Assembly: GCF_048544455.1 (NCBI RefSeq)
Contig: NC_133537.1
Coordinates: 2,339,807 to 2,403,806 of the forward strand
DNA from: Silene latifolia
Lineage: Eukaryota > Streptophyta > Magnoliopsida > Caryophyllales > Caryophyllaceae
Direction of reading: 5' to 3'
Length of the DNA stretch: 64,000 nt
The notes beneath the pieces are model-generated. The model made no database searches, was not told where the DNA came from, and saw only the letters and a list, made by a program, of their open reading frames with translations. Below, in pieces: positions 46,736 to 58,276 of this stretch; within the stretch, counting starts at the first letter, position 1; each line of letters begins with the position of its first letter. The position numbers were made by a program, and so were the translations under genes.

Positions 46736-47762
46736 ATAATCCACCTATTTTTATTCTTTTTATCCCTTTTATTTCTTACATTTTCTTAAATTTTTTATTT
46801 TTTTCTATGTTACCTTTGACCTGATTGGAGGGAGTATGTCATAGGCCGATACTTCTCTTTGGTAGCTCTCTCGACCATAGTCATACTATATGGATATTTA
46901 GTATACTTCTCCATGCAACTCCACTTTACCACTTTGCATTTTCACGTTGGTCAATGCGTGTTTTATGCGGTAAATATCATTAGCTACATATTTGCAAAAA
47001 TTATAAAAGTTACATATTAATGTACTCGTAAAGCCGAGTGAAACAAGATCTCACATAAATATATTTTCGCTTATGTATTGAGAGAAAATTAAAATTGAAT
47101 GCTCACTTGTGAATAGTGTACAAAATAAAAGTGATAGGGTGGAGTTGAATGGAGGAAGTATTACCACTTCATAGACTATACATCGGAGGTAGTACCTCTT
47201 ATTGTTTATTTTCTGAGTTTTATTTTAAAAATTTTGAGTTCTGTTTTAGTATAAAGTTTTTGAACAGATTTACTAAAACATTACACTAAACAAATATAAT
47301 ATTGCTCAAAAACTATATTTATAAATGGTAATATGCTCAGAAAAAATGTGTATATACCCAAAAACTACAAGATCTGAGATACTACCTCATATGCGTAATC
47401 CTTTTTCTCCAAGTATTACCTACAAAACCAAAAGTAGGTACTAATGGTACTGTTTGCTTTTTTTATACACCTTAAAAACAAACACACAAGTACATAACGA
47501 ATGTTGTAGAAGAACCTTATATAGAACATTGTTTGTTTTTTTATTATACTATATTATTAAAGAACCCAATGAAAAATGGACAAAGGGGGAAAAGGTCTAC
47601 TAGAAGTACTAGTCTAGGAATAAATAAAGGACACAACATTGAATGAAATAATCAGCATCACTCGTGGTTGAAAAATAAAGGAAATTCTTAAGGTGAAAAA
47701 TAATCCCACGCATGCTTTTCTCCCTAGGTTATCCATGTGAGTAGATAAGACAAAAAGAAATA
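46736..47762. other. Intergenic sequence
   Basis: Contains a lone Stowaway right end (GATTGGAGGGAGTA, about 46823-46836). No gene recognised. Confidence 0.5.
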
Positions 47763-47958
47763 CTCCCTCCTATTCAGGGTTTTCTTCCCTATTTCCATAT
47801 TCGGTTATTCAGGTTTTCTTCCCTATTTCCTTTTTTGGGTTGATTTGTGTGGTTCAAATTCAATGGCATGTGGGGTAGTGTGTTTTGTGTGGTGCAAATT
47901 GATTTCCTTATTTTTTGGGTAAAAAGTAAAGGGGAAGAATATAGTGAATAGGAGGGAG
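47763..47958. mobile_element. Stowaway MITE
   Basis: The 196-base element CTCCCTCCTATTCAGGGTTT to GAATAGGAGGGAG lies between TA dinucleotides. The left end contains a second partial copy (GGTTATTCAGGTTTTCTTCC) of its own terminus. Confidence 0.85.
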
Positions 47959-49428
47959 TATTACAATTTATTTTATCTTATCTACCAACAGGCTACATTG
48001 ATAATACTTAATCCGTAACAAATTTATAATGGATATACCAAGAACAATGATTAAGACTTGAACTCAACATTTCTCTGAGAGGAAAAAAAAAGGCAACCAC
48101 ATTCAAGAATAAGTATATTCTTACCAAGCAACAATTTAACCCAAATAACAAGTAAGATACTCAATCAACAATCTCAATATCATCTTTTCTCCCAATTATT
48201 TTTTATTTGTTTATTTTATTTATCCGGATTGCATAAATATATTAATTGACAGCTGACTTTAAATCATTTTACCCGACTAATTAAGGTCGTCATTGTATCA
48301 ATGACCAACATTGTACTATGATTGAGTGGGTGGTTTTGAGAGGCGACTTTGATTTGATATTTGTTTATTTAGATCAGGTTTGTAAGTTGTTACTCCCTCC
48401 AATTCTCAGTAACCTTCTTTATTACCTTATGCACAAATTATCAAAAATAGAAATAGGGAAGGTGATACAAAATAAAACTTGTCACGTTGTATTATCTTAT
48501 TTAGCAAATAATATCTTTAGAAGATAGTTTGTGTACTTGAAAGACCGCCTTATTTGAGTCATATAAAGACCGAATAGCTGCCAATGTATTAGTCAGATTA
48601 TGAATATTGAAGTTTGAAATAAACAAAAACCGTTGCAAACTTTTGATCGTGACAGATCAGTTTGTATACAAAATTCGAGATTGTAATTTGAATTGGCGTT
48701 TGAGGATTGTTCTCCAATCTCATCGTTATTAGCACCGAGTTCGAGGTAGAATTACGGACTAAATATCCCCTTTTAATTCGTTAATTGTTGTTAGATTGTC
48801 ATACTTATCACGTGACAAGTTTCAAGTTTGTTAAAGTTTGTTATTCGCTTCCGCATTCGTATCAAAAGATATTGTGAATTGACGAAAAAAAAAAATAGGT
48901 AGAGTTATATGAGAGGATGTTATAGTGCAACAAAAGGTGTGCTCCACCTCCAGCTAAAAAATATCACCTCATCCAATCTTATTAAAGCTTTGTGTCATTA
49001 TTTCATCCACATACCAATTCTATAATAGGTAAGATTTTGAAACCTAAAATTTAATTTGTTCATCCACTTAATTAAATTCTAACTCAATTTAAAAAAAAAA
49101 AAAAAAAAATATCCCAATGGTTTTCATCCTCTATTTGCTTTCATAAAATATACACACATTTTCTATTTCTGAATTTTTTTTAACTTGCTCTTATTAGTAG
49201 AACATTTATCTTTCCTAAAAGAGTTTAAAATCCCAACATTTTCTATTTATGTCAAAAATGTTTTTAGTTTTTTTACTAGCTCTTACTAATAGTAACATTT
49301 ATGTTTGGTAAAACAGTTTGAAAACCCAATATTTTCTATTTTTGTCAAAAAAAATTTAGTTTTTGTTTTACTTGCTCTTACTAGTAGTAATTAAACTAGT
49401 AACATTAATCAAAAGGGTGTGCAAAATA
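47959..49428. other. Upstream region of the TCP gene
   Basis: Contains a lone Stowaway end at about 48391 (TACTCCCTCCAATTCTC). At 49130-49380 a phrase CATTTTCTATTT...CTTGCTCTTACTAGTAGTAACATTTAT is present three times in tandem, about 95 bases apart, just before the start codon. Confidence 0.55.
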
Positions 49429-50166
49429 ATGTTCCCTTCTATGTCCACTTCATATAATAATCCTCTATACTACAATAATCAGTCTCCATCTTTTGATGAT
49501 ACACCTGAAAACAACAACAATTCCTTTCAACATCACCAAGATTTATACAGTAATTATGACTTAATTATGCCTTCAAATTCAAATATAATAATTCCTCCAA
49601 ATTCAAGTAAAAGAGGAAATAATGGGAAGAAAGATAGACATACAAAGATTAGTACTGCTCAAGGGGTAAGAGATCGGAGGGTAAGATTGTCAATCAACAT
49701 TGCTCGCGATTTCTTCAACCTTCAAGACATGTTAGGGTTTGATAAGGCAAGTAAAACCCTAGGATGGCTTTTGGACAAGTCTAAGGTTGCCATTGATGAG
49801 GTCACTATGACTACTCCTATATTAGAAGAAGCTCGTCAAATAATTGAAGAAAAAGATGAAGAATTAAACACAAAAGGGTCGTCATCAACTAAAAAGCATG
49901 GAAAGAAGAAGATTTGTGTTGATCCAAGTGAAGAAAAGGCGATAAGGAGAACAAATAGAGCTAAGGCTCGAGAACGAGCTAGGGAGAGAACTAAAACTAA
50001 GAAGGATAATCAGTCAAAAGAAATTACATCATCTCTTAATAATTACAATTATGATGATATGATTACAAACGATAATAATTATAATTATCCATTGGGTTAT
50101 TATAATTATCACAATAATGATCAACTCAACGAATTCGAGATTGGAAGCTTTGCCATCTTTGAATAA
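49429..50166 (+). CDS. CYC/TB1-type class II TCP transcription factor
   Basis: One exon, 245 residues from the MFPS start. [11 protein letters not shown] is the usual opening of CYC/TB1 proteins; an in-frame Met upstream at 49363 gives a hydrophobic extension and is rejected. The TCP domain lies at about 67-125: [59 protein letters not shown], with a basic region and helix-loop-helix. The R domain (about 169-191) contains [19 protein letters not shown]. These factors control axillary bud outgrowth (BRC1/TB1) or floral symmetry (CYC) in the nucleus. Long Asn/Tyr-rich stretches flank the domains, and the protein is shorter than typical BRC1. Which CYC/TB1 subclade is uncertain. Confidence 0.93.
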   Translation: MFPSMSTSYNNPLYYNNQSPSFDDTPENNNNSFQHHQDLYSNYDLIMPSNSNIIIPPNSSKRGNNGKKDRHTKISTAQGVRDRRVRLSINIARDFFNLQDMLGFDKASKTLGWLLDKSKVAIDEVTMTTPILEEARQIIEEKDEELNTKGSSSTKKHGKKKICVDPSEEKAIRRTNRAKARERARERTKTKKDNQSKEITSSLNNYNYDDMITNDNNYNYPLGYYNYHNNDQLNEFEIGSFAIFE

Positions 50167-50243
50167 TGTCATCAATCTTTCCACAGGTTCGATTTTGAAA
50201 ATCCCTTCTAATTAGTGTTATTTTTTCTTTGCTACGGAGTCAT

Positions 50244-50420
50244 GGTTTTAAATCTCGGTATCGGTCGTAGTCGCGGTATCGGTATAATCGGTCCTTAGTC
50301 GGTCGTCACGGATGGATCGCGGAGAATCTCGGTGATTTCTCGGGCGATATCTCGTATCGGTAGAGTGAAAATACGATACAACTCGGCCGATATGATACAA
50401 CTCGGCCGAGATTTTGAACC
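50244..50420. mobile_element. TIR MITE just downstream of the TCP gene
   Basis: GGTTTTAAATCTCGGTATCGG at the left pairs with CCGAGATTTTGAACC at the right; the body is built of CTCGG/TCGGTA words. TACGGAGT flanks both sides within three to four bases (50233-50240, 50424-50431), which may be a target-site echo. Confidence 0.55.
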
Positions 50421-50462
50421 CTGTACGGAGTAGAGTAATAGGAATAAATATAATAGTTGACC

Positions 50463-50588
50463 ATAGTTTATCTATTATGGTATCAGAGTCAGTGTGACCA
50501 AATGTCAGTGTTTAAATCCTGGCAGACTCCAATAACTCACGAGGTGAAAATTCAGCACATGGTATGAGGGGGCTTGAACACCAACCTG
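50463..50588 (+). mobile_element. SINE fragment with iMet-like head
   Basis: TCTATTATGGTATCAGAGTC... followed by a decayed box B (GTGTTTAAATCCT) and GTGAAAATTCAGCACATGGT matches the element at 58065-58260 in the other orientation. It breaks off at the CTGTTCTTTTGG MITE end. Confidence 0.5.
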
Positions 50589-50657
50589 TTCTTTTGGACT
50601 TCATTTCATTTTAGTTCAGCTCTATTCATTTCAGTTCATCTTCACTCAGTTCATCTT
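50521..50657 (+). repeat. Long direct repeat, copy 1
   Basis: About 137 bases (SINE tail plus MITE head), from GGCAGACTCC to CACTCAGTT, recur at 51311-51447 with only about two differences. The near-identity means a recent duplication. Confidence 0.8.
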
Positions 50658-51309
50658 CACATAGTACCGTGGAGTATCAGTTAAATACTTCACAACCGAT
50701 GGTTCGTCAGTTAAACGTTCCATCTGCTAGTTCATCAGTTAAATGTTCTAGCGGCGTTCGCTCTATTCGCTATGCTTTGTTGCTAGCTTTGTGCCTTATG
50801 TGTTGTGGATCGTGACTACTTTGGTTTGTAGGTGTCCATGGTCTAGTGGTTGCATATGGTCTAAGTTCATATAGTCTCATCCATCTAGTGTTATGAATGT
50901 CTTGAGTAGTAGGTCTGAGCTTGATTTTTCATGAGTATAGATGATCTCACATGTTTACTGTTTATGCATTTCAATTGTTATTAATTGTTGGTTATATTCA
51001 ATTGTTGTAAACATGACTGGGAGAGCATCTAGTTACTCCCGACTGATTGTCGACCCCTTTCTCAGGTTGTTCAGATGTTTGCTGTTTGGATGATGCTTGC
51101 TTGGGGAATGTGCGAAGCGAGCTTAATAATAAATTAGGAGTTTGCCTTATGTTTAAGAACCTTTTGAATAAGGTATTAGTTGTTTTGGATTTAGTAGCGA
51201 ACCGGATTGGTCAGGTGTTTCCGCCACCTTGACCCTTTTATCAGTATCGTACTCTGATATTCATTTTATATAAGTTTTTCCTTTGTTTTATAATCCGGGT
51301 TGTTACATT
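50658..51309. mobile_element. Sequence between the direct repeats, LTR-like
   Basis: About 650 bases ending TTATAATCCGGGTTGTTACA. The terminal GGTTGTTACA and overall texture suggest a solo LTR or LTR fragment. No coding region was recognised; broken if an LTR element. Confidence 0.3.
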
Positions 51310-51310
51310 G

Positions 51311-51447
51311 GCAGACTCCAATAACTCACGAGGTGAAAATTCAGCACATGGTATGAGGGGGCTTGAACACGAACCTGTTCTTTTGGACTTCATTTCATTT
51401 TAGTTCAGCTCTATTCAGTTCAGTTCATCTTCACTCAGTTGAGCTCT
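51311..51447 (+). repeat. Long direct repeat, copy 2
   Basis: Second copy of 50521-50657. It continues into a full MITE. Confidence 0.8.
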
Positions 51448-51587
51448 TTTCTTCACAAAATAACTCTTACTTCAGTTCAGTTCAACTCTTTTCTTCACAA
51501 AATAACTCTTAACTTCAGTTCATTTCAGTTCAGTTCAGTTCAGCTCCAGTAAATTCAGTTCAAAAGGTTTCGGTCCAAAAAAACAGG
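51374..51587. mobile_element. MITE with iterated TTCAG words
   Basis: CCTGTTCTTTTGGACTTCAT at the left and GGTCCAAAAAAACAGG at the right are inverted; the body repeats TTCAGTTCAG and includes AACTCTTTTCTTCACAAAAT twice. Related to 62120-62997 and 376-557. Confidence 0.7.
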
Positions 51588-52015
51588 ACATAATGGTTAT
51601 ATAATATTATTTAATAGATTATGGTATGCATGATTTATGAGTCATTTGTGTTTTGTATGTTTTATTTCAGAAATACATATCAATACAAACTCATGGGATA
51701 AATAAAGCAGCAGATCGAAAATCTGAGCAAACAAGCAGATGGAAGTTTATGTACATACATGTATGTAACCACTTTAATTATTTCTTAACTGGTAGTGAAC
51801 GGCGCTAGCTACTTGTCGGTTTATTACGCCTTGTTAGATCTATATTTCCTTCAATAGGAGTATGTGTCTAGTTGTTTGTTAAGACGATCCATGTGTTAGC
51901 AACACAAAAAGGTTCCGTCCAAATTTCGAGGGCATGATCACAAGATTCACAACAACAAAGATAACTCAAACCCTTGGGATTAAGAAGTGATTATCTCTAC
52001 TCTATTAGTCAGTTG
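51588..52015. other. Intergenic sequence
   Basis: No feature recognised. Confidence 0.5.
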
Positions 52016-52032
52016 TATATATCCAATCTTTT

Positions 52033-52173
52033 TTTTTTTTTTTTTTTTTGATGACGAGGGGTTGAATCCCCCCGGGCCCATGCATTCCCGCACCACCACA
52101 TGGACCATGTAAGCCACCCCTTCGGGAGCTGCAGTGGTTTAACCCGGCTACCACTGGACTAACACCACTTGGT
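52033..52173 (-). mobile_element. tRNA-derived SINE with 17-bp target duplication
   Basis: On the minus strand: box A-like TTAGTCCAGTGGTAG, box B-like GGATTCAACCCC, and a poly-A tail (plus-strand T-run 52030-52049). TATATATCCAATCTTTT flanks both ends (52016-52032 and 52174-52190). The exact, long duplication indicates a young insertion. Confidence 0.85.
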
Positions 52174-52190
52174 TATATATCCAATCTTTT

Positions 52191-53635
52191 GGGAGACCTA
52201 TTCTTCAAAATTGGGTGGATTAAAATATAACCATTCTTTCTCAATCATTTTGTTGCGATAATTTCTACTCGTATTTTTAGTTGTATTAATCATTTGTTTT
52301 AACTTTTCGTCTTTAAGAAAACATTTGCCTTGCCGAATTACCACACTGTGTAAGTGGTCGGATATTGAGGGGGTTATTCAAGTGAATGGTCGGAAAGTAG
52401 ACTTTGTGTATGTTGTAAATAAACGTTAACAAATGATTGAAACAAAACGAGTGTGGTAATTAAAATGCAGAAAACTGGTCAACATGATCATAATGCTTTA
52501 GATCATGGTACTAGCATTATTATCAACTTTTGTTTCATCCCTTTTCAAACCCTAACTGGAATATTTTTGAATCCTTTGATTCGGATTCGAATTGGGTCGA
52601 ATTCGAAAAGCTCTCACTAGTCACTACTCATGAGTCGTTGCCGTCGTACAAAAAACCTCTCGTTCATGAGTTTTAACATTCCAGGATAATATGGTAACAT
52701 GAGATCTTTTAATAATCATTTTTACATACCCACTAATAAGGTTGTGTTTGAAGTCGTTTTACAATTATATTAGTGTAAACCGTCTTACAGAAAACTAATT
52801 ACCCCATAAATTAATACAGTGAAAATTATAGAACCTGATTCATGTTACTGTACCCATTATGTAGTACATCAATAAGTGTAGACGATTTAGCTCATTATGT
52901 ATGAGTATGACCTACAATGTGTACCTCAATACTCAATACAGGATAGGAATCATAGGATAATTTTGCTATATTATTGTACCTCGCTCCTCGTCTCCTTTTT
53001 CAAAGTTTATGCTCGATTTTTCAAAATTGTGACTTAAAAATGTAAAATTTTATAGATGATTATGATATGATAAGGGCCGGAATCCGGATACGGTATATTA
53101 AACGAATCAAATTTGTAAATTACAGAAATACGGAGTAATATCTAGTTTATAGTTACTATTACTCGGTATAAATATATATGACCTAGAATGTATACCTCAA
53201 TACTCTATAGGAAAACAATAAGTCTTGTTTTAGATGGTCTTATTTTCAGACCAGAAAATATCGTAAAATAATGATAACATTTTATCGTAAAATAACTACA
53301 TTTGTTCTATTTTAGCCTGGCATGTCCGGAACTTGCAATAGGAAAATGGTGAACCAACCGTGTAATTGCGGTTTTAATGGATGTAGTACATCAATATATA
53401 GACAATAGGTATAGATTTAGGTCTTGTATATCTTGTTCATTATGTATGACCTACATTAATTTTTTTTTTTTTTTTTTGTTTTGTTTTGTACCTCAATACT
53501 CAATACTCAATAGGATAGGATTTTTCCTCAATGACCTACATTATTGTGTACCTCAATACTCAATAGGATAGGATTTTTCTATATTACTGTACTTCCTCTT
53601 CTCTTTTCATTGTTTATGGTCAATTATTCAAACTT
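52191..53635. other. Intergenic sequence with diverged tandem duplication
   Basis: The phrase TATGACCTAC...GTACCTCAATACTCAATA occurs at about 52909, 53177, 53448 and 53530. The block 52850-53110 corresponds to 53380-53640 plus 53888-53990. No gene. Confidence 0.55.
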
Positions 53636-53640
53636 TTGAT

Positions 53641-53887
53641 CGCGCGTCTTGCTTCAGACGGCTGCTTCCCGTCTGAAATAAGACGGCCAACATGTTGTCA
53701 ATTTACAAAAAAATGTTGTTATTTTCTGATAACATGTTATCATTATTTTTCACATTATTTTCAGGGTAAAAATGACACCTCTAGTAATAACATTTTGTGG
53801 ATTAAATGGTTACATTTACTTAAAAAATGGCAACATTTTGTCGGTCTTATTTCAGACGGGAAAACAGCCAGTCTGAAATAAGAATTT
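53641..53887. mobile_element. TIR MITE (TTCAGACGG / CCGTCTGAAA)
   Basis: CTTGCTTCAGACGGCTG...CCGTCTGAAATAAGACGG at the left and CTTATTTCAGACGG...CAGTCTGAAATAAG at the right are inverted. It interrupts one member of the surrounding tandem duplication, so the empty site can be read from the other member. A worn relative lies at about 57640-57700. Confidence 0.6.
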
Positions 53888-53989
53888 GCGAACTTTTGAC
53901 TGTAAGAATGTAAAAATTTATAGACGAGTTACCTATTGTATAACGGATTAACGGTAGATATATTATATATACTCCGTATATAAGTTGTA

Positions 53990-54575
53990 TTGTTATTGAC
54001 AGATTTCATAAGGGAGAGATATAAAACATAAATTGTATTTTGATAATAATATCGTGTTACGATAATAACTCATAACAAAACTCTAACCTAAATTTAGAAT
54101 TAACTTATTTCGTAAGATAACAATATATATCTCATTAATATTTTTTCCTAATATTTATTTTCTAATATCTTAATATTATTATATATGACTCCATATGGGA
54201 TATTATTTTCTAATAACCTCCCTCAAATTTATGGTAAGTCACCGACTTATCATGAGTATAAAAAATTACAATACAATAATTAATAAGAAAAGAATGTCAG
54301 ACTTTCCTTCGTCCTCATAATCTTCTTTTCCAACTGCGCGTATACGACCCGCCGACCAAGATAAGTAGTTAATCGAAAATCCAACCGGTGGGCATGATAG
54401 TTAAGTGAAACCCCCATCGACAAGGCAACATAATTTATTTATTTAGGCCTCAGGAGCGTGAGGCTCTGATACCATGACAAGATATAGGGAGAGATAATTC
54501 ATAATGGTAATTCTTATTATTGATAATATTGGTTAGGTTATATAGGTTACGATGGGTGCTGATTTTCGCAGTACA
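53990..54575 (-). mobile_element. Copia/TRIM-like LTR fragment
   Basis: GGCTCTGATACCA (54463-54475), complement of the iMet primer-binding site, abuts TGACAAGATATAGGGAGAGA, which would be an LTR end on the minus strand. A similar GGGAGAGATATAAAACATAA occurs at 54012, and may mark the other terminus. No coding region was seen; broken. Confidence 0.4.
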
Positions 54576-56008
54576 TATTTTTCTCATCGCAGTACGCTAT
54601 TGACAATTATATCCCTCTCATTTCTCCTCTCATTTTCCCTCTCTAATCTCTCTCTAGTATATTCTCTCTAAATAATTTATCTTTACATACATGTACTGTA
54701 ATCATAAACGTACGTACTACATCGGAAAAAAATTCATTCATTTTGAAGACAAGTCATGACTACCGTATTTCGTCGATTTTATATCTTAGATGCATTACAT
54801 TTTGGCTCTGGTCTACTACTAACTTCAATGGTTTCAATAGTCTAGTAATGAACTCTGACCAATCACTTATTCACTTGCCCTTATAATGAAGCATGCATAC
54901 CGATTGAGAAAGGGAAGGCATGTGTTGCTGTGTATTATGGGTTGTGAAAAAATTAAAAAAAATAGATAAATCAAAGCAATTATACATATAGACTTACAGT
55001 ACATTGGAAATCAAACCATGTACTACACTGAATCATTGATATATACAGTATGTATATACTTTGCGACTTTCCATACTATCCTTCGCACGGCCGTACCACC
55101 GCTCGAACGCCCACTCTTACGTCACCAGCGGACCACCGTCAAACCACACCGGTGACGCTGACCACCGTCGACCCCACCTTACCACCCTAATCATTAGCCC
55201 TTAATTAATTTAGACATAAACTCTTATTAAAAAGGAATAAAATTGAAAAAAAAAGAATCAATTAAATTATTAATATGATTTTAACGAATTAAATATCTTC
55301 TCTTCATTCGAATAATCGTTTATAATTGAAGATTTTTGAAGAAGTTGATAAGGTTAAGGTTTAGAGAGAAGGGAGAGAGAGTTGAATTTGATTTTTTTAG
55401 TAAGGGTAGAGAAATGGAAACTTTGGTACAAAAAATACTGTAATGAGTAAAAATCGTACTGCGAAAATAAATTACGTTAATTATTTATAATGGGTGATAC
55501 TCATTTATGGACGAATTTTACTCTTTTATGGACGGAAATGACGATTTTACCCCTTTATTTCAACTCCCAAATTTTCAATTTTCTCTCAGTATATTCAATA
55601 AAGAAAATAATTAAAATTACTAAAACAGCAAAAAAAAAAAAACGAAAATGAAGAACTCAAACAAGCATAGAACCAGTAACGGAGTATGCCCCCTACCATA
55701 ATTTGATAGGGACGGATCTCTCTAACCCTACCCTGCCACCACCAGCGTCACCGACACAACAGCCGATGGATGCCGTGCCTCTATCCATCGACGGTTTAAA
55801 CAAACCCTAATTAATTTAGTTAGTTTAAATCAATTCCTTAATTTGATATATAATATAATTAATAAAATAAAAAATTAAAATTATTACTTGATTAATACGA
55901 GAATTAGCATCCATAATTATTCCTAGAAAAGATGTGTACTATCTCTACATGACTACATCTACTTCATAATTCCATATAGTTTGATTGTTTTGCATTTTTA
56001 TAATGTTA
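54576..56008. other. Intergenic sequence
   Basis: AT-rich. Words for 'GCAGTACG' recur: TTTTCGCAGTACATATTTTTC (54571) and ATCGTACTGCGAAAATAA (55448) are partly inverted and may be ends of a roughly 900-base element. No gene recognised. Confidence 0.45.
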
Positions 56009-56251
56009 CTCCCTCCGTCCTGGTAATTTGTTGTCCTATTTTATTCCCTCCATCCTGGTCATTTGTTGTCCTATTCTATTTTGAGGTATCTCAGTCAATT
56101 GTTGTCCTTTCTATTTTAGGATTGCATTTGATGAACAATTTGATCATTCACACTTAATTTGATCCACTTGTCATCTTATAATTAACTCCTTCCTATTTCC
56201 CGCGTCTTTATGCCAAAACTAAAGAACAACAATTGACCGGGACGAAGGAAG
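56009..56251. mobile_element. Stowaway MITE with doubled left end
   Basis: CTCCCTCCGTCCTGGTAATT is followed 36 bases on by a second TTCCCTCCATCCTGGTCATT, and the right end is GACCGGGACGAAGGAAG, all between TA dinucleotides. The doubled terminus suggests one element inserted at, or copied within, the end of another. Same subfamily as 1407-1613. Confidence 0.85.
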
Positions 56252-56257
56252 TAGTTT

Positions 56258-57091
56258 GGAGTATATAAGATAAGAAAATTAGGTTGGTTTTATAAGTTTA
56301 CATAGGGTTTTACCCAGGGACGAAGCTACGCCTGGGCCGTATGGGCCATGGCCCGGGCAAACTCCAATAGAATAATTGAAAATTAAGTAGTAAGTTGTTC
56401 AGTAACCTGTAAGCGGCGTAGTGGTAAAGTGTGATACATATACTCCGTAAATCACGTGTTCGAACCAGGACAAGTGGGTTTTTTGTATTCTTTGACTATT
56501 TTACAATTTTGTTACTCTACCTCCTATTATCAATTTATTTTTTCTTAACACTCATATTCACCAAGAATTATTCTTTCACAAATACTTTTAAAGGTGGTTT
56601 TACACAAATTTATTGTACAATTGATCTTTTATTAATCATTTTTACTCACTAATAGAGTTGTGTTTGGATCCGTTTAACAATTATATTACTGTCAAACCGC
56701 CTTACACAAGACTAACTCCATTTAGTAAATACTTTTCCGAATGTAGCCGCCTCACCTTGTATAAATATAAATTATTATAAAATCATTTTATAGAACTTAT
56801 TTGTTTACCTTTAATTAAAGTAACCTTAGCAAAAAATATAGAAGGTAAACAAATGAGTAAGACGAAAAAAGTATATATAATTTCATTATTCAGTTGTGCG
56901 TTTACTAAAATATTCTAAAAATTACACTCCCTTCGTTCTAATCAATTATTTATCTTTGATTAACATACATTTCACAAATAAAATGCTTAGTAGATGTAAC
57001 CAAAATTTCGGCCCTGGCTAAAATTAGGTCCGAGCTTCGTCCCTGGTTTTACCTATCTCATCCTTTTGAGCGAAGGAAGAGAATCAAAGTC
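56258..57091 (-). mobile_element. SINE copy split by a hAT element
   Basis: The pieces 56276-56314 (AAAATTAGGTTGGTTTTATA...) and 57054-57091 (TATCTCATCCTTTTGAGCGA) match consecutive parts of the short SINE at 59741-59852. The hAT at 56315-57045 lies between them. Confidence 0.6.
56315..57045. mobile_element. hAT-type element with perfect 8-bp target duplication
   Basis: The 731-base element begins CAGGGACGAAGCTACG and ends CGAGCTTCGTCCCTG, flanked by GTTTTACC on both sides (56307-56314, 57046-57053). Inside, 56409-56478 reads like a worn tRNA (AAGCGGCGTAGTGGTAAAGT ... GTGTTCGAACC), with box A- and box B-like words. No transposase was seen. It also contains a TACTCCGTA at 56441-56449. Confidence 0.88.
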
Positions 57092-58049
57092 ACTTACTAT
57101 CAATCTACCTCAAAGAAGTACGACACGAGATTGGTCATAAAATCAACTTATTTTATTGGTTTTACGAAAAAAAGAGTATATTTTACTATTTTTTCTAATC
57201 TGTCTATGTTATCGTTATTTATTGTTGTGTACACATATTATCTTGAATATTCACATCAATAAGCAAATCACAAATATGAAAATTTTAAGAAATCAGGTAG
57301 CCTCCTAGAAGATGGTCTTAGCTTATAATAAAAGAAATATAACCATTTTATAATAAAAAGTTACCACTTAATTATAAAAAAATAATTATAACTAAAATTG
57401 TTAGTATCTAACAATAAATTCATGGTAACTATAAATTAGAAAATGTTCATATTTTATCATAAAATTGTCACATTTTATGTTTTTTAATTTCCAATTTCCT
57501 TCTGAAGCGACGGGATTTTATAACCATTTTACACTCTAATGTGATCATTATTGAAAAATAAGTTATCATACATTGTGGTTGTACCATTGTGGTTACATTT
57601 AACCATAAAATGGTCATATATATGTAAAATATATCCGTCTGAAATAAAAATTTGTGCTTAATTTTAGATGGTGGTACCGGTCTGAAATGAGAATTTGAAT
57701 AATTGAATATACGAGTGAGATTAAAGATTTTACGGATTTTATGTAGGGAAAAGAGGGGGTGTGGTGAGCATGTACGAATGCCTCCCTAGACATAACGAAC
57801 CAAATTGCAAAATCTTCCAAAAATCTAATACGAAGTATTTGAATAAAATAATCATCCTTAAATACGGGGGAGAAATTAATTAAATATTCATTTGTCACAG
57901 AACATACTATATGGATTTTACTGTTTTCTTCTGACATTAGATCAATTAGGTTTTGAATTGTGATGCCCTATACTCTATACAGTATACACTCGCCTTCAAT
58001 GACAGTGATTTGTGACTCCCTGACTCATGATGCACTTTCCTTCATTTTG
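57092..58049. other. Intergenic sequence
   Basis: Contains a worn GACGG-type MITE tail at about 57640-57700. No gene recognised. Confidence 0.5.
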
Positions 58050-58064
58050 GACTATTATAAATAT

Positions 58065-58260
58065 TTATATCACGCTCCTTCACTCAAATGCTCGTTGGGC
58101 TTGAAGAGTGGTTAGTTGTGCACCGGCTCCCCCCGTACCGTGTGCTGGGTTTCCACTTGAGGTTGTCAGGATTTGAACCCGTGACCTTCGGTCACACTGA
58201 CTCTGATACCATGATAGATGAACCAACTCAACCAAAACCTTAAGATAATAGTTGAGGCCC
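58065..58260 (-). mobile_element. SINE with iMet-like head and 15-bp target duplication
   Basis: On the minus strand: GAGTTGGTTCATCTATCATG GTATCAGAG..., then box B GGGTTCAAATCCT. ACTATTATAAATATT is present at both flanks (58050-58064 and 58262-58276). There is no long poly-A. The tRNA-like order of the boxes supports a SINE rather than an LTR end. Confidence 0.65.
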
Positions 58261-58276
58261 AACTATTATAAATATT

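Noticed and set aside
49363-49428. Upstream in-frame Met of the TCP gene
   Set aside because: Gives a hydrophobic leader unlike any TCP protein; MFPS at 49429 is the family-typical start.
56409-56485. Possible functional tRNA gene
   Set aside because: Box-like words are present but the acceptor and anticodon arms do not pair convincingly, and it lies inside a hAT element.
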